Under the pieces are notes generated by a model. That model made no database searches. It was not told the origin of the DNA and saw nothing but the letters and a program-made list of their open reading frames with translations. A DNA stretch of 45,075 bases. Source: Nitrospirota bacterium (GTDB lineage Bacteria > Nitrospirota > Thermodesulfovibrionia > Thermodesulfovibrionales > Dissulfurispiraceae). Both the position numbers and the translations under genes were made by a program. This document shows, in pieces, positions 32,284 through 39,850 of the stretch; positions within the stretch are counted from its first letter, which is position 1, and every line of letters starts with the position of its first letter. Location of the stretch: positions 1 through 45,075 of the forward strand of contig SCQE01000085.1 in the NCBI GenBank assembly GCA_004321915.1, written 5' to 3'.

Positions 32284-32637
32284 TTAAGCGTGCCCTATAG
32301 GACCGTCAGGGTCCATTTCACGGTATTCCTGAGCGGCAGACTCCCCCACATCCTCCAGCATTTCGTTTATGGTTATCCCTAAGGTCTTGAGTGATACCTT
32401 TAATTTGTCTGCGACATCAGGCAGAGATATCCCCCTTGAGTAATGGAGGTCGGCTATGAGTATCTTGAGCGCGTCGCTTACAATGAAAGCTTTAAGCGAT
32501 ATGTCCTCGACCTCCAGAGTCTTACAGGCTTCGTTGAAACTGAGGCCGTTGCCGACCGCGTCTCTGACCTTGGCTATAGACTCTGAGTATATGATATCTT
32601 CTTCCGGTGAATAGGTCTTGTATTTAAAATCAGGCAT
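32284..32637 (-). CDS. Unknown helical protein with helix-turn-helix-like segment
   Basis: This is a 117-residue soluble protein. The region ISLPDVADKLKVSLKTLGITINEMLEDVG (about 75-103) resembles a helix-turn-helix, and an earlier segment, GLSFNEACKTLEVEDISLKAFI, has similar spacing. I cannot place it in a named family. AAAGGAG lies 6 bases before the ATG. It is the first gene of the operon with the FTR subunit, the 123-residue protein, glgC and the ligase. It is divergent from the two-component system at 32748. A DNA-binding or post-transcriptional role is possible but unproven. Confidence 0.7.
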   Translation of the reverse strand: MPDFKYKTYSPEEDIIYSESIAKVRDAVGNGLSFNEACKTLEVEDISLKAFIVSDALKILIADLHYSRGISLPDVADKLKVSLKTLGITINEMLEDVGESAAQEYREMDPDGPIGHA

Positions 32638-32688
32638 GGTTGCTCCTTTCGATATAAGCTCTTTAAATTTAACACATAATGCCGTATT

Positions 32689-32717
32689 TTGGCTATTTCA
32701 GGGTGCGTTATTATTAT
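32689..32717 (+). promoter_or_regulatory. Sigma-70 promoter of the OmpR-type two-component operon
   Basis: TTGGCT (32689-32694) is followed after exactly 17 bases by TATTAT (32712-32717). The predicted transcript starts near 32724, leaving a leader of about 24 bases with GGGGA 7 bases before the GTG start. Confidence 0.6.
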
Positions 32718-32747
32718 GTGGTATTATGAAAAGATGGGGAACGCAGG

Positions 32748-33455
32748 GTGAAGGGCGATACCGCCAAACAGTTCAAGGTGCTTGTTGTAGAGGACGAAGA
32801 GAAGATATCCGACATTGTACGGCTTTATCTCGAAAGGGAGGGCTATTCCGCAAAGATTGCTGGAAGCGGGGCCGCGGCCCTGAAGCTTCTTAAGGACAAA
32901 TACGACCTTGTAATCCTCGATCTTATGCTGCCGGACATGGACGGCGAGGCCGTATGTTCGGCGATCAGGGAGTTTTCGGACATCCCGATAATTATGCTTA
33001 CGGCAAAGAGCAGCGAGGATGACCGTGTCGCAGGCCTCGGCCTCGGCGCAGACGATTACGTAATAAAGCCCTTCAGTCCGCGGGAGCTTGTCGCCCGCGT
33101 CAAGGCGCAGCTGCGGCGCAGCAGGCCTTCGGACAAAAAAATAATATCGTCCAACAACGGCTCGCTTATTATTGACACGGACTCTATGGAAGTCCTGAAG
33201 GACGGGCGGGTTGTTCCTCTGACCTCCACCGAGTTCAGAATAGTTCTGCATATGGCCGAGAGGCCGCAGATGGTCTTCAGCCGCGCCCAGCTTGTTAATC
33301 TGGTCCAAGGATACGATTTCGAGGGATATGACAGGGTCATAGACGCCCATATCAAAAATATACGCCAAAAGATAGAGGACGACCCTCACAGGCCGTCGTT
33401 CATAAAGACTGTGCACGGCGCAGGCTATAAATTCATAGGGGGCATTGACGGGTGA
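32748..33455 (+). CDS. OmpR/PhoB-family response regulator
   Basis: This gene encodes 235 residues. The receiver (about 9-120) has the acidic pair EDEE, the phospho-Asp in LVILDLMLPDMDG, the Thr in IIMLTAKS and the Lys in VIKPFSP. The winged helix-turn-helix (about 135-232) contains LTSTEFRIVLHMAE, FSRAQLVNLVQGYDFEG and the recognition helix VIDAHIKNIRQKI. It ends with the conserved HGAGYKF. The start is the GTG at 32748 behind GGGGA. The stop overlaps the GTG of the kinase gene (GTGA), so the two proteins are partners. Confidence 0.95.
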   Translation: MKGDTAKQFKVLVVEDEEKISDIVRLYLEREGYSAKIAGSGAAALKLLKDKYDLVILDLMLPDMDGEAVCSAIREFSDIPIIMLTAKSSEDDRVAGLGLGADDYVIKPFSPRELVARVKAQLRRSRPSDKKIISSNNGSLIIDTDSMEVLKDGRVVPLTSTEFRIVLHMAERPQMVFSRAQLVNLVQGYDFEGYDRVIDAHIKNIRQKIEDDPHRPSFIKTVHGAGYKFIGGIDG

Positions 33456-34849
33456 AGTCCAAAATTTTCATGGCCTTTATAATCGTGATTGCGGCCGCGA
33501 TGTTTTCGAACTTTGTTTTTGAGTGGTTCATAATGAGGGACTTTGAAAACTACGCGGAGAGCCTTAAGGAAGACCAGCTTTATTGGGTCATAACCGCGGT
33601 TGAGGGCAGCTATACGGACAGAGGCTGGAACAGGCAGGCCCTCTCCGAGGCGATACACTGGGCCATGATGTTCGGCCTCGATATCAGGGTCGTCGACGCT
33701 TATGGAAAAGAGGCCATTACGCATGAAGAGGTCATGTCTTCCATCTCTCCGGCCATGCACAAAAGGATGAGCGAGCATTTCGATATGCACAAGACAACAG
33801 GCGCTTTTGCCGGGCATAAGCTTATGCATATGGGACGTCCTGTGGGTGCCCTTTTTTACAGGGCCGCTCAAAAAGCGGTCATTAAAGAGAAAGAGCTGAC
33901 CTTTAAAAAAAGGACAAACTATTTTCTTCTCGTCTCGTTTCTGATAGCAGGGGCGGGCGCATTTTTCATGGCTTTCTATTTGAGCCAGTTCCTGACGGCC
34001 CCGGTCGTTGCACTCAAAAATGCCGCAGAGAGGATTACGCGAAGAGATTTCAATGTGAGGGTGGGGCTCAAATCGGATGACGAGCTCGGAAGTCTATCTC
34101 AGGCCTTCGATTTCATGGCCTTGTCTTTAAGGAAGGAGGAAGACCTTAGAAAACGGCTGATATCGAATGTCGCTCATGAGCTGAGGACCCCTCTTACGGT
34201 GATGAAAGCGAATGTCGAGGCCATGTCTGACGGAGTTCTGAAGGACACGTCCAAAGGGCTCGAAAATATAAGGACGGAGATGGACAGGCTTATAAAACTT
34301 GTGGGCGGCATCGAGGACATGACCAAGGCCGAGGCCGGTTTTTTTTCGCGCTTCAATGAGGAAGAGTTGGAACTCGGGCCTTTTCTGTCCGGTGTAACGG
34401 ACGAGATGCGGCCGCTGTTCGAAAATAAGGGACTGTATCTCAAATTCGAAGACGGCGAGGATATTTCAGTGTCCGTTGACTCCGAAAAACTGGTCTGGAT
34501 AATAAGAAACCTTATGTCCAACGCCCTTAAATTCACGGACAAGGGTGGAGCTGCGGTGCGTTACGGAAAGGCCGGCGATTTTTTTTATGTGGAGGTCCGG
34601 GACTCGGGCTGCGGCATACCTGAAAAAGATGCGGACCGCATATTCGACCGTTTCTACAGGGGCGCTTATCCGGTCAAGGAAGGCTTTGGTCTGGGACTGG
34701 CGATAGTGAAGGAACTTGTTGAGGCGATGGAAGGCAGGGTTGAAGTCCGGAGCAAAGCAGGGGAAGGGAGCAGCTTCAGCGTGATCCTTCCTGTTGGCGG
34801 GGCCAAGTTCAGCTCCCGTACGGCACAGAAATTATCTGGGAGTTCTTGA
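33452..34849 (+). CDS. Membrane sensor histidine kinase with His/Met-rich periplasmic loop
   Basis: This is a 465-residue kinase with transmembrane helices near 5-27 and 156-178. The periplasmic loop between them contains a dense His/Met stretch at 102-127 (Met102, His103, Met106, His109, Met112, His113, His122, Met125, His126, Met127), which looks like a soft-metal site. A HAMP domain follows, then the phospho-acceptor His in LISNVAHELRTPLTV, the N box LMSNALKF, the G1 box VRDSGCGIP and the G2 box GFGLGLAIV. It is translationally coupled to the response regulator. Copper or silver sensing is inferred only from residue composition. Its end overlaps the convergent FapA-like gene by 41 bases. 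Confidence 0.93.
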   Translation: MKSKIFMAFIIVIAAAMFSNFVFEWFIMRDFENYAESLKEDQLYWVITAVEGSYTDRGWNRQALSEAIHWAMMFGLDIRVVDAYGKEAITHEEVMSSISPAMHKRMSEHFDMHKTTGAFAGHKLMHMGRPVGALFYRAAQKAVIKEKELTFKKRTNYFLLVSFLIAGAGAFFMAFYLSQFLTAPVVALKNAAERITRRDFNVRVGLKSDDELGSLSQAFDFMALSLRKEEDLRKRLISNVAHELRTPLTVMKANVEAMSDGVLKDTSKGLENIRTEMDRLIKLVGGIEDMTKAEAGFFSRFNEEELELGPFLSGVTDEMRPLFENKGLYLKFEDGEDISVSVDSEKLVWIIRNLMSNALKFTDKGGAAVRYGKAGDFFYVEVRDSGCGIPEKDADRIFDRFYRGAYPVKEGFGLGLAIVKELVEAMEGRVEVRSKAGEGSSFSVILPVGGAKFSSRTAQKLSGSS

Positions 34850-35864
34850 TAAGGAACGAGAGAGACCGTTCCTTTTTTTCGATAGACATACATTTGTTTT
34901 CTATGCAGACCCTAGTGCCGGGGAAAATATCTCCGGTTATCGAAATTCTCTTTACCGCGAGGCTGAGGTCGATTTCTCTCTTCAGTTCTTCCTTGTCGCG
35001 TAGCAGATATTCGAGTTCTTCTTCGAGTTCCTTAAGCTTTCTCTGTCCTGCGAGGAGGTCCCTTTTTTTGTCGGCAGGCACATTGTAAATCGCAGGCCCT
35101 AACTTTTTTATGGTAGCAGCGATGTTCTGGAGTCCGTCTTTCGCCTTTTCGAATTTGGCAATTCTGACATCGAGCGCCTCCAGCTTTTTTATAAGGGCCA
35201 AGTGGTCTATGGGGTTCACCGTAACGGAGCAGCAACAATCGGTATTCTCTCCGGCCACGCAGTTGCGGATATTTATCCTCGATTCGCTTACGATATCGAC
35301 GGAAGTCACAGAGCCTTTAAGTGTGACATCTCCGGCTGAGGTTATCGAGGAATTCGAAACATCGAGGGCCGTTGTAACCTCGCCGCTTGCCTTGATCTCG
35401 GCAAAATATATCTTGTTTGCCGAAGTGCCCTGAATAGTAACGTCCCCCATGGTGTGGATCCTGACAGGGTTTTCCGCGGTGCCTAATATGGAGCCTTTAA
35501 TCGATATGTTGCCTGTAAGGTTTTCGAGCGAGCACCCCTCGACAACGTCGCACGAAACTACTATTGTCTCTCCTGCCTTGATCTTTATTCCGGGCTGCAC
35601 TCCTGAATGCACTTCGACCCTGCCTTCGAAATCTATGTCCTCTTTGAGCTGGTAAAGTTCGAAGACCTCTCCCGGCACACCCCTGTATCCTCTGGGCACC
35701 TGTATCAAAACATAGCTCAGGTCTTTGCTTCTGAGCCTGAAAATAGTCTCTTTGTCCAGCACAAACCCCTCGGTTACGAGAGGGAACATGCCTTTGCCCG
35801 GCTCGTAAATGTCGGTGCCTACAATCATGCCCGGCTTGAGGTCTTTTAGTAGGACTCTTTTCAT
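34809..35864 (-). CDS. FapA-like (DUF342) protein, paralogue of the one at 12869
   Basis: This protein has 351 residues and the same architecture as its paralogue: an N-terminal HD-GYP-type small domain (LKDLKPGMIVGTDIYEPGKGMFPLV), a beta-solenoid over about 80-215, a coiled coil over about 235-305 (KKLEALDVRIAKFEKAK and following), and the closing strands RISITGDIFPGTRVCIEN. Both end with a Pro-Tyr motif (SVPYGS here, SSPYSGGF there). Cysteines are frequent in the solenoid (NCVAGENTDCCCSV). It follows the PpiC-type lipoprotein gene by 10 bases. The end overlaps the convergent kinase gene by 41 bases. The function is not established. Confidence 0.75.
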   Translation of the reverse strand: MKRVLLKDLKPGMIVGTDIYEPGKGMFPLVTEGFVLDKETIFRLRSKDLSYVLIQVPRGYRGVPGEVFELYQLKEDIDFEGRVEVHSGVQPGIKIKAGETIVVSCDVVEGCSLENLTGNISIKGSILGTAENPVRIHTMGDVTIQGTSANKIYFAEIKASGEVTTALDVSNSSITSAGDVTLKGSVTSVDIVSESRINIRNCVAGENTDCCCSVTVNPIDHLALIKKLEALDVRIAKFEKAKDGLQNIAATIKKLGPAIYNVPADKKRDLLAGQRKLKELEEELEYLLRDKEELKREIDLSLAVKRISITGDIFPGTRVCIENKCMSIEKKERSLSFLIKNSQIISVPYGS

Positions 35865-35874
35865 TTAAGGGTTT

Positions 35875-36768
35875 CTACTTCGCCTTTTCCTCTTTTTGTT
35901 CTTTGCTTCCCGGCTTGCCCTGATTCCCGGATGTTATCTTCGCGATGGCTTCCTTGTTTATTTCGATTTTATAAGATTTTTTCAGACCGTCCCTGAATTT
36001 CTCGAAATGGTCCTGCTCTTTCTCGCGCGAAAGGCCCTGAATGATTATCTCTTTTACCTTTTCGAAATCTTCAGGCGTGCCTTTGACGTCGGTAAGCTTG
36101 AATATATGTATGCCGCCGTTTAGCTTGATCGGAGCGCCCACCTGTCCTTTTTTGAGTCTGAAGGCGACAGCTTCTATCTCTTTGCGGAGTTCGCCCTTTT
36201 TGACTATGCCTATGTCACCGCCCGACTTGGCCGAGGCCTTTTCTATAGACATCGAAGAGGCCACCTTCGCAAAATCCTCGCCTTTCTGTATCCGCTCGTA
36301 AACTTTTTGGGCGTCGCCCTCGCTCTTTACCACTATCTGGCTGAGCCTTACCTGGTTCCTTCTTATGAAGTCCTCTTTGTTCTTGTCGTAGTATTCCTTG
36401 GCTTCTTTCTCGGTGACTTTTGCGGCAGACTTCATCTCGTCGTCGAGAAGCTGTTTTATCAGCGTGTTCTTTTTAAGGGTCTCGATTTTCTTCTCGAACT
36501 CCTTTGTCTTATCGAGGCCGCGTTTTTTTGCTTCCCAGTAGAAAACCTCTTTCTGTACAATCTCGTCGACAAGCCTTGCGATCCCGTCGCTGCCCCCGAA
36601 GAACTCACCCGCAAGCTCGGGCGGCAGATAACTCATCTCGTTCTTAATATCTTCTTTCGTAAGTACCGTGTCGTTGATCTTTGCGATGTATTCGCCTTTC
36701 TGCTCCACCCCTTTAGAACAAGAAACCGCAAACACCAGAACGAGGATTGCCGTAAAAAACCTTATCAT
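35875..36768 (-). CDS. PpiC/SurA-type peptidyl-prolyl isomerase lipoprotein
   Basis: This is a 297-residue exported foldase. The signal peptide ends in the lipobox Ala-Val-Ser-Cys (Cys17). A SurA-like N-terminal helical domain (about 25-135) leads into a parvulin domain at about 140-245 (RLSQIVVKSEGDAQKVYERI, then SGGDIGIVKKGEL and GGIHIFKLTDV). A Lys/Glu-rich tail ends the protein. I chose the ATG at 36768 because AAAAGGAG lies ahead and the lipobox then falls at the right distance; an ATG 15 codons upstream is less likely. It probably assists folding of outer-membrane or secreted proteins in the periplasm. It is co-transcribed with the FapA-like gene. Confidence 0.92.
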   Translation of the reverse strand: MIRFFTAILVLVFAVSCSKGVEQKGEYIAKINDTVLTKEDIKNEMSYLPPELAGEFFGGSDGIARLVDEIVQKEVFYWEAKKRGLDKTKEFEKKIETLKKNTLIKQLLDDEMKSAAKVTEKEAKEYYDKNKEDFIRRNQVRLSQIVVKSEGDAQKVYERIQKGEDFAKVASSMSIEKASAKSGGDIGIVKKGELRKEIEAVAFRLKKGQVGAPIKLNGGIHIFKLTDVKGTPEDFEKVKEIIIQGLSREKEQDHFEKFRDGLKKSYKIEINKEAIAKITSGNQGKPGSKEQKEEKAK

Positions 36769-36829
36769 CAAATATTCTCCTTTTAAAATGGAATTGAGCT
36801 TATAAAATAACATATCGGCGTATTAAATT

Positions 36830-38050
36830 TCAGACTTGCATACTTGTATTTCTAAGTCGTTTTGCCATTTCCTTCAGAAAAGAAAGCACAAGTTTCGGGT
36901 CTTCATGCAGCAGGAACTCAAAGTTGTTTTTATTTATAGAGATTATCCGCGTATCGTCTTCGACCGCTATCGCGTCGGCGGTCCTAGGAACATCCAGCAG
37001 CATCGCCATCTCGCCGAAATATTCTCCTTTGTTTGCCGCCTTCAATACCTGACCGCCTTTGATCACCGCCACGGCGCCGGTCAGCACCTGAAACATGTTT
37101 TCGCCTCTGTCGCCTTCCTTGAAGATGAAGTCGTTCGTGTTGTAAGTCGTTACGAATTTGTCGAGAATGATTTTATGAAAGCTTTGGGGCAGTTTGCCGC
37201 CGAGCAGAAACTTCTTTATCAGCAGGGTGTCGCGTTTTCTGTTGGCGGCCATCACCTCAGCCGCAAAAAGCAGGACCGCGATTGTGTAATAGACCCAGAT
37301 TATCAATATGAATATGGCCTTAAGCGAGCCGAACGCGAAGCCGTAAGTAGGGTTATATTTCAGAAACAGGGAAAACAGAGGCCGTATTACAGACCAAAGC
37401 AGGGCTGTCAGGGCCGCGCCTGTAATTATATTCGAGGACCGCAGTTTGACCGGAACGAAGGCGAGAAAGAAAAAATAGACGAAGACGACCGTTATTATAA
37501 AAGGCGCGACCGCATTGCTTATCTTCAGGAAAAAAGGAAGCTCTTTCAAGAAAGTGCCTACCGACATATCGTAAATAATTTCGCTCAGTACAAGGAAAGT
37601 AAAAAGTACCAGTACGATCAGGACGGCGAGCCCGTCCCGAAGTGTCGCTTTATAGAACGAGATTTCCGAATCTGTCCTGAAGATCTTGGAAAATGAATTC
37701 CTGAGGGCGCTCGTTAGCGGCGTTATCGACCAGAACAGCGTTATTATGCTTACGGTGCCCCATATCTTTTTATACTTGGATAGAGAGTGCAGTTCTTTTA
37801 TTATGACCTTGCTGAACTCCGGAAATAAGTCGGCGGCAAGCTCGTCGATAAGCTTCAAGGCCGAGGCCGAAGATACTATGTAGTTGCTGAGTATGTAAAT
37901 TACGAGCAGCAGCAGAGGGATCAACGAGAAAAAACCGTAATACGCCAGAGCTGCCGAAGAGTCGAGGCTGTTGTTTCTCCGGAAGGATATTGCGGATTCT
38001 TTGAGGACGAGCAGCGTAAAGGTCAGTTTTTCCCTGAGCCTGTCGAGCAT
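36830..38050 (-). CDS. YihY/RNase BN-like membrane protein fused to a cyclic-nucleotide-binding domain
   Basis: This gene encodes 406 residues. Residues about 20-280 match the YihY family of six-helix inner-membrane proteins (SSAALAYYGFFSLIPLLLLV, later YNPTYGFAFGSLKAIFILIIWVYYT), once misnamed ribonuclease BN. Residues about 290-400 form a Crp-type cyclic-nucleotide-binding domain with the cassette YFGEMAMLLDVPRTADAI, whose Arg is kept. The fusion suggests ligand-gated control of the membrane part. The ATG lies inside the end of the TPR lipoprotein gene (28-base overlap), and no clear ribosome-binding site is visible. It is the last gene of the Mla-like operon. Confidence 0.9.
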   Translation of the reverse strand: MLDRLREKLTFTLLVLKESAISFRRNNSLDSSAALAYYGFFSLIPLLLLVIYILSNYIVSSASALKLIDELAADLFPEFSKVIIKELHSLSKYKKIWGTVSIITLFWSITPLTSALRNSFSKIFRTDSEISFYKATLRDGLAVLIVLVLFTFLVLSEIIYDMSVGTFLKELPFFLKISNAVAPFIITVVFVYFFFLAFVPVKLRSSNIITGAALTALLWSVIRPLFSLFLKYNPTYGFAFGSLKAIFILIIWVYYTIAVLLFAAEVMAANRKRDTLLIKKFLLGGKLPQSFHKIILDKFVTTYNTNDFIFKEGDRGENMFQVLTGAVAVIKGGQVLKAANKGEYFGEMAMLLDVPRTADAIAVEDDTRIISINKNNFEFLLHEDPKLVLSFLKEMAKRLRNTSMQV

Positions 38051-38901
38051 TGTTTTAAGAGTTGTTTTATTTCGTTGTTTCCTGCGCCGTCTCCGGAAGC
38101 TTCGCTCACGGCAAGCGCCCGCTCAAGAAACCCTAGTCCGGCGTCTCTGCGGCCCTGCGCGCAGTAACTATTCCCGATGCCGGAGAGGTCGGCCTTTATT
38201 TTTGCGCTGGAGCCTGCGGCTTTGTCCAAGGCCAATGCCTCTTCGAACAATTTGCGGGCCTCCGCGTATGCCCCTGCTGCAAGCCTGCTCTCCGCCAAGG
38301 TGCGCAGCGAGTTTGCCGTTTCTTCGGCATTGTTTTTCGACCGGTTCAGGACGAGGGCCTCCGAGGCATAAAATGCCGAAGCCTTATAATCTTTCTTCAT
38401 AAGCGCGATCCGTGCCTTCAGGTTTATTATTTTTCCGGAAGCTTCGCAGGCATTCTCTTTACAACGGGCCGATGCGCTGTCGGCCCATTCGCCCGCTTTT
38501 TCATGATCTTTAACGTCGAGGTAGACAAGGCTTTTCAAAAAGGCCGCCTCGACGCCGTACTGTTTGTCGTGAGGTTTCAGGCCTGCGTCGAGCAGTTCGT
38601 CCAGCGTTCTGTGTGCCTTGTCTGTTTCGGACATTTTACGGTAGGTTTGCGAGAGGTTGATAAGTTCGGCGGCTGCGCCGTCGGCATTATCGAGCGAACG
38701 GTTTATCCTCAACGCTTCGGTGTAAAGCGAAGCCGCCCTTGCGTAATTCCCTTTCTTGAATTCGGCCTGCGCTTTAATGTTCAGGTCCGTTGCCAAAGCC
38801 TGTTTCTCTGAGACATGCACGGGCGCAGACCCGCACCCGGCCTGAAACACGACAATATAGAATACGGCCATAATAAATATCGTTTTTGGTGTATTAATCA
38901 T
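38023..38901 (-). CDS. TPR-repeat lipoprotein
   Basis: This is a 292-residue lipoprotein with a signal peptide ending in Gln-Ala-Gly-Cys (about residue 23). At least five to six TPR units follow, for example KGNYARAASLYTEALRINRS and AGAYAEARKLFEEALALDKA. TPR lipoproteins usually act as assembly or docking factors at the inner face of the outer membrane. It sits directly after mlaD (8-base overlap) and overlaps the YihY-fusion gene by 28 bases. In this operon it takes the place where other Mla/MCE systems carry an auxiliary lipoprotein, so a link to lipid transport is plausible. Confidence 0.88.
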   Translation of the reverse strand: MINTPKTIFIMAVFYIVVFQAGCGSAPVHVSEKQALATDLNIKAQAEFKKGNYARAASLYTEALRINRSLDNADGAAAELINLSQTYRKMSETDKAHRTLDELLDAGLKPHDKQYGVEAAFLKSLVYLDVKDHEKAGEWADSASARCKENACEASGKIINLKARIALMKKDYKASAFYASEALVLNRSKNNAEETANSLRTLAESRLAAGAYAEARKLFEEALALDKAAGSSAKIKADLSGIGNSYCAQGRRDAGLGFLERALAVSEASGDGAGNNEIKQLLKQCSTGSGKN

Positions 38902-39850
38902 AGCTATCTATCGGAAGGAGCTTCCCTTCAGGATTTTTTATGTACGAGCGTATCGGCCATATTTTTTTTACCGACCCGGTTATCTCCGTAGTGTCATCCG
39001 CTATGTCATTGCCCTTGTCTATAAGCGAAGGTATCGAGGGCGCGGATTTTTCTACCGCTTTTTTCAGCTCTTCCGTGGTTTTCTGGATATTGTCGAGACT
39101 CTTGCCCACCTTTTCCGTTATGCCGGGCATGTCTTTGTCCACTTTTTTTATTATGCCGTTTACGTCTTCAACTGTCTTATGCGTGGAGTCCAGAACAGCG
39201 CCGATCTTCTTGGAAGTATCGTTTATATTTTTGTCGGAACTCTGGAGAAGGGCGTTCAACCTCTTGCCTGTTGACGAGAGATCGTCCGAGAGGTGCTTCA
39301 CATTTCTCAGGGTCGCCTTTATGTCTCCTGACGGATCATTCACATACTGGACGATGTTCTTAAGCTCGAGTATGACCGGTTTGATTTCGTTTTTCAGCTC
39401 CTCTATCATCTCGCTGATGCCCCGCTCGCGGCCGAAAGGCATTATGCTGTTTTCCTGCATGGGCTTGGCAGCCGCGGACCCCGGCTGGATATCTATGATG
39501 CTGTCGCCTATCATCCCCTCTTTCGAGAGTTTTGCGTGAGAGTCGGTCTTTATCCATTTCATATATTTTTTGCTTATGGACAGAGTTACTTTCACCTTTG
39601 CCACGTCGTCGAGTTCCATATTCCTGATCTTGCCGATCTTAAAGCCGCTGAGTTTTACGGCCATGCCTTCGTTTATGCCCTGCCCGCTTTCGGCGATGAA
39701 AAAGATCGTGGTTTTGGGCGTAAAAGTGTCGTGCTGTATGCCGATGAAGGTTATAACGGCTACTGTGCCTATGGCCGCTATAATGAAGAACAGTCCTATC
39801 TTTCTTTCGATATTCACAAACCGTTTGTCCCCGTCTCTGAGGATACTCAT
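38894..39850 (-). CDS. mlaD: MlaD/MCE-family lipid transport protein
   Basis: This gene encodes 318 residues. A single membrane anchor lies at about 17-38. The MCE domain follows at about 44-130 (TIFFIAESGQGINEGMAVKLSGFKIGKI, then LSKEGMIGDSIIDIQPGS). The rest is a long helical or coiled-coil tail with repeated Lys/Asp/Ile patterns, longer than in E. coli MlaD and more like other bacterial MCE proteins. MCE proteins form hexameric rings that carry phospholipids between membranes. It overlaps the ATPase-like gene by 4 bases and the TPR lipoprotein gene by 8. Confidence 0.93.
   Translation of the reverse strand: MSILRDGDKRFVNIERKIGLFFIIAAIGTVAVITFIGIQHDTFTPKTTIFFIAESGQGINEGMAVKLSGFKIGKIRNMELDDVAKVKVTLSISKKYMKWIKTDSHAKLSKEGMIGDSIIDIQPGSAAAKPMQENSIMPFGRERGISEMIEELKNEIKPVILELKNIVQYVNDPSGDIKATLRNVKHLSDDLSSTGKRLNALLQSSDKNINDTSKKIGAVLDSTHKTVEDVNGIIKKVDKDMPGITEKVGKSLDNIQKTTEELKKAVEKSAPSIPSLIDKGNDIADDTTEITGSVKKIWPIRSYIKNPEGKLLPIDSYD

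Noticed and set aside
36307-37696. Two long plus-strand frames (36307-36786 and 36836-37696)
   Set aside because: They are antisense to the PpiC lipoprotein and the YihY-cNMP fusion and have no family features.
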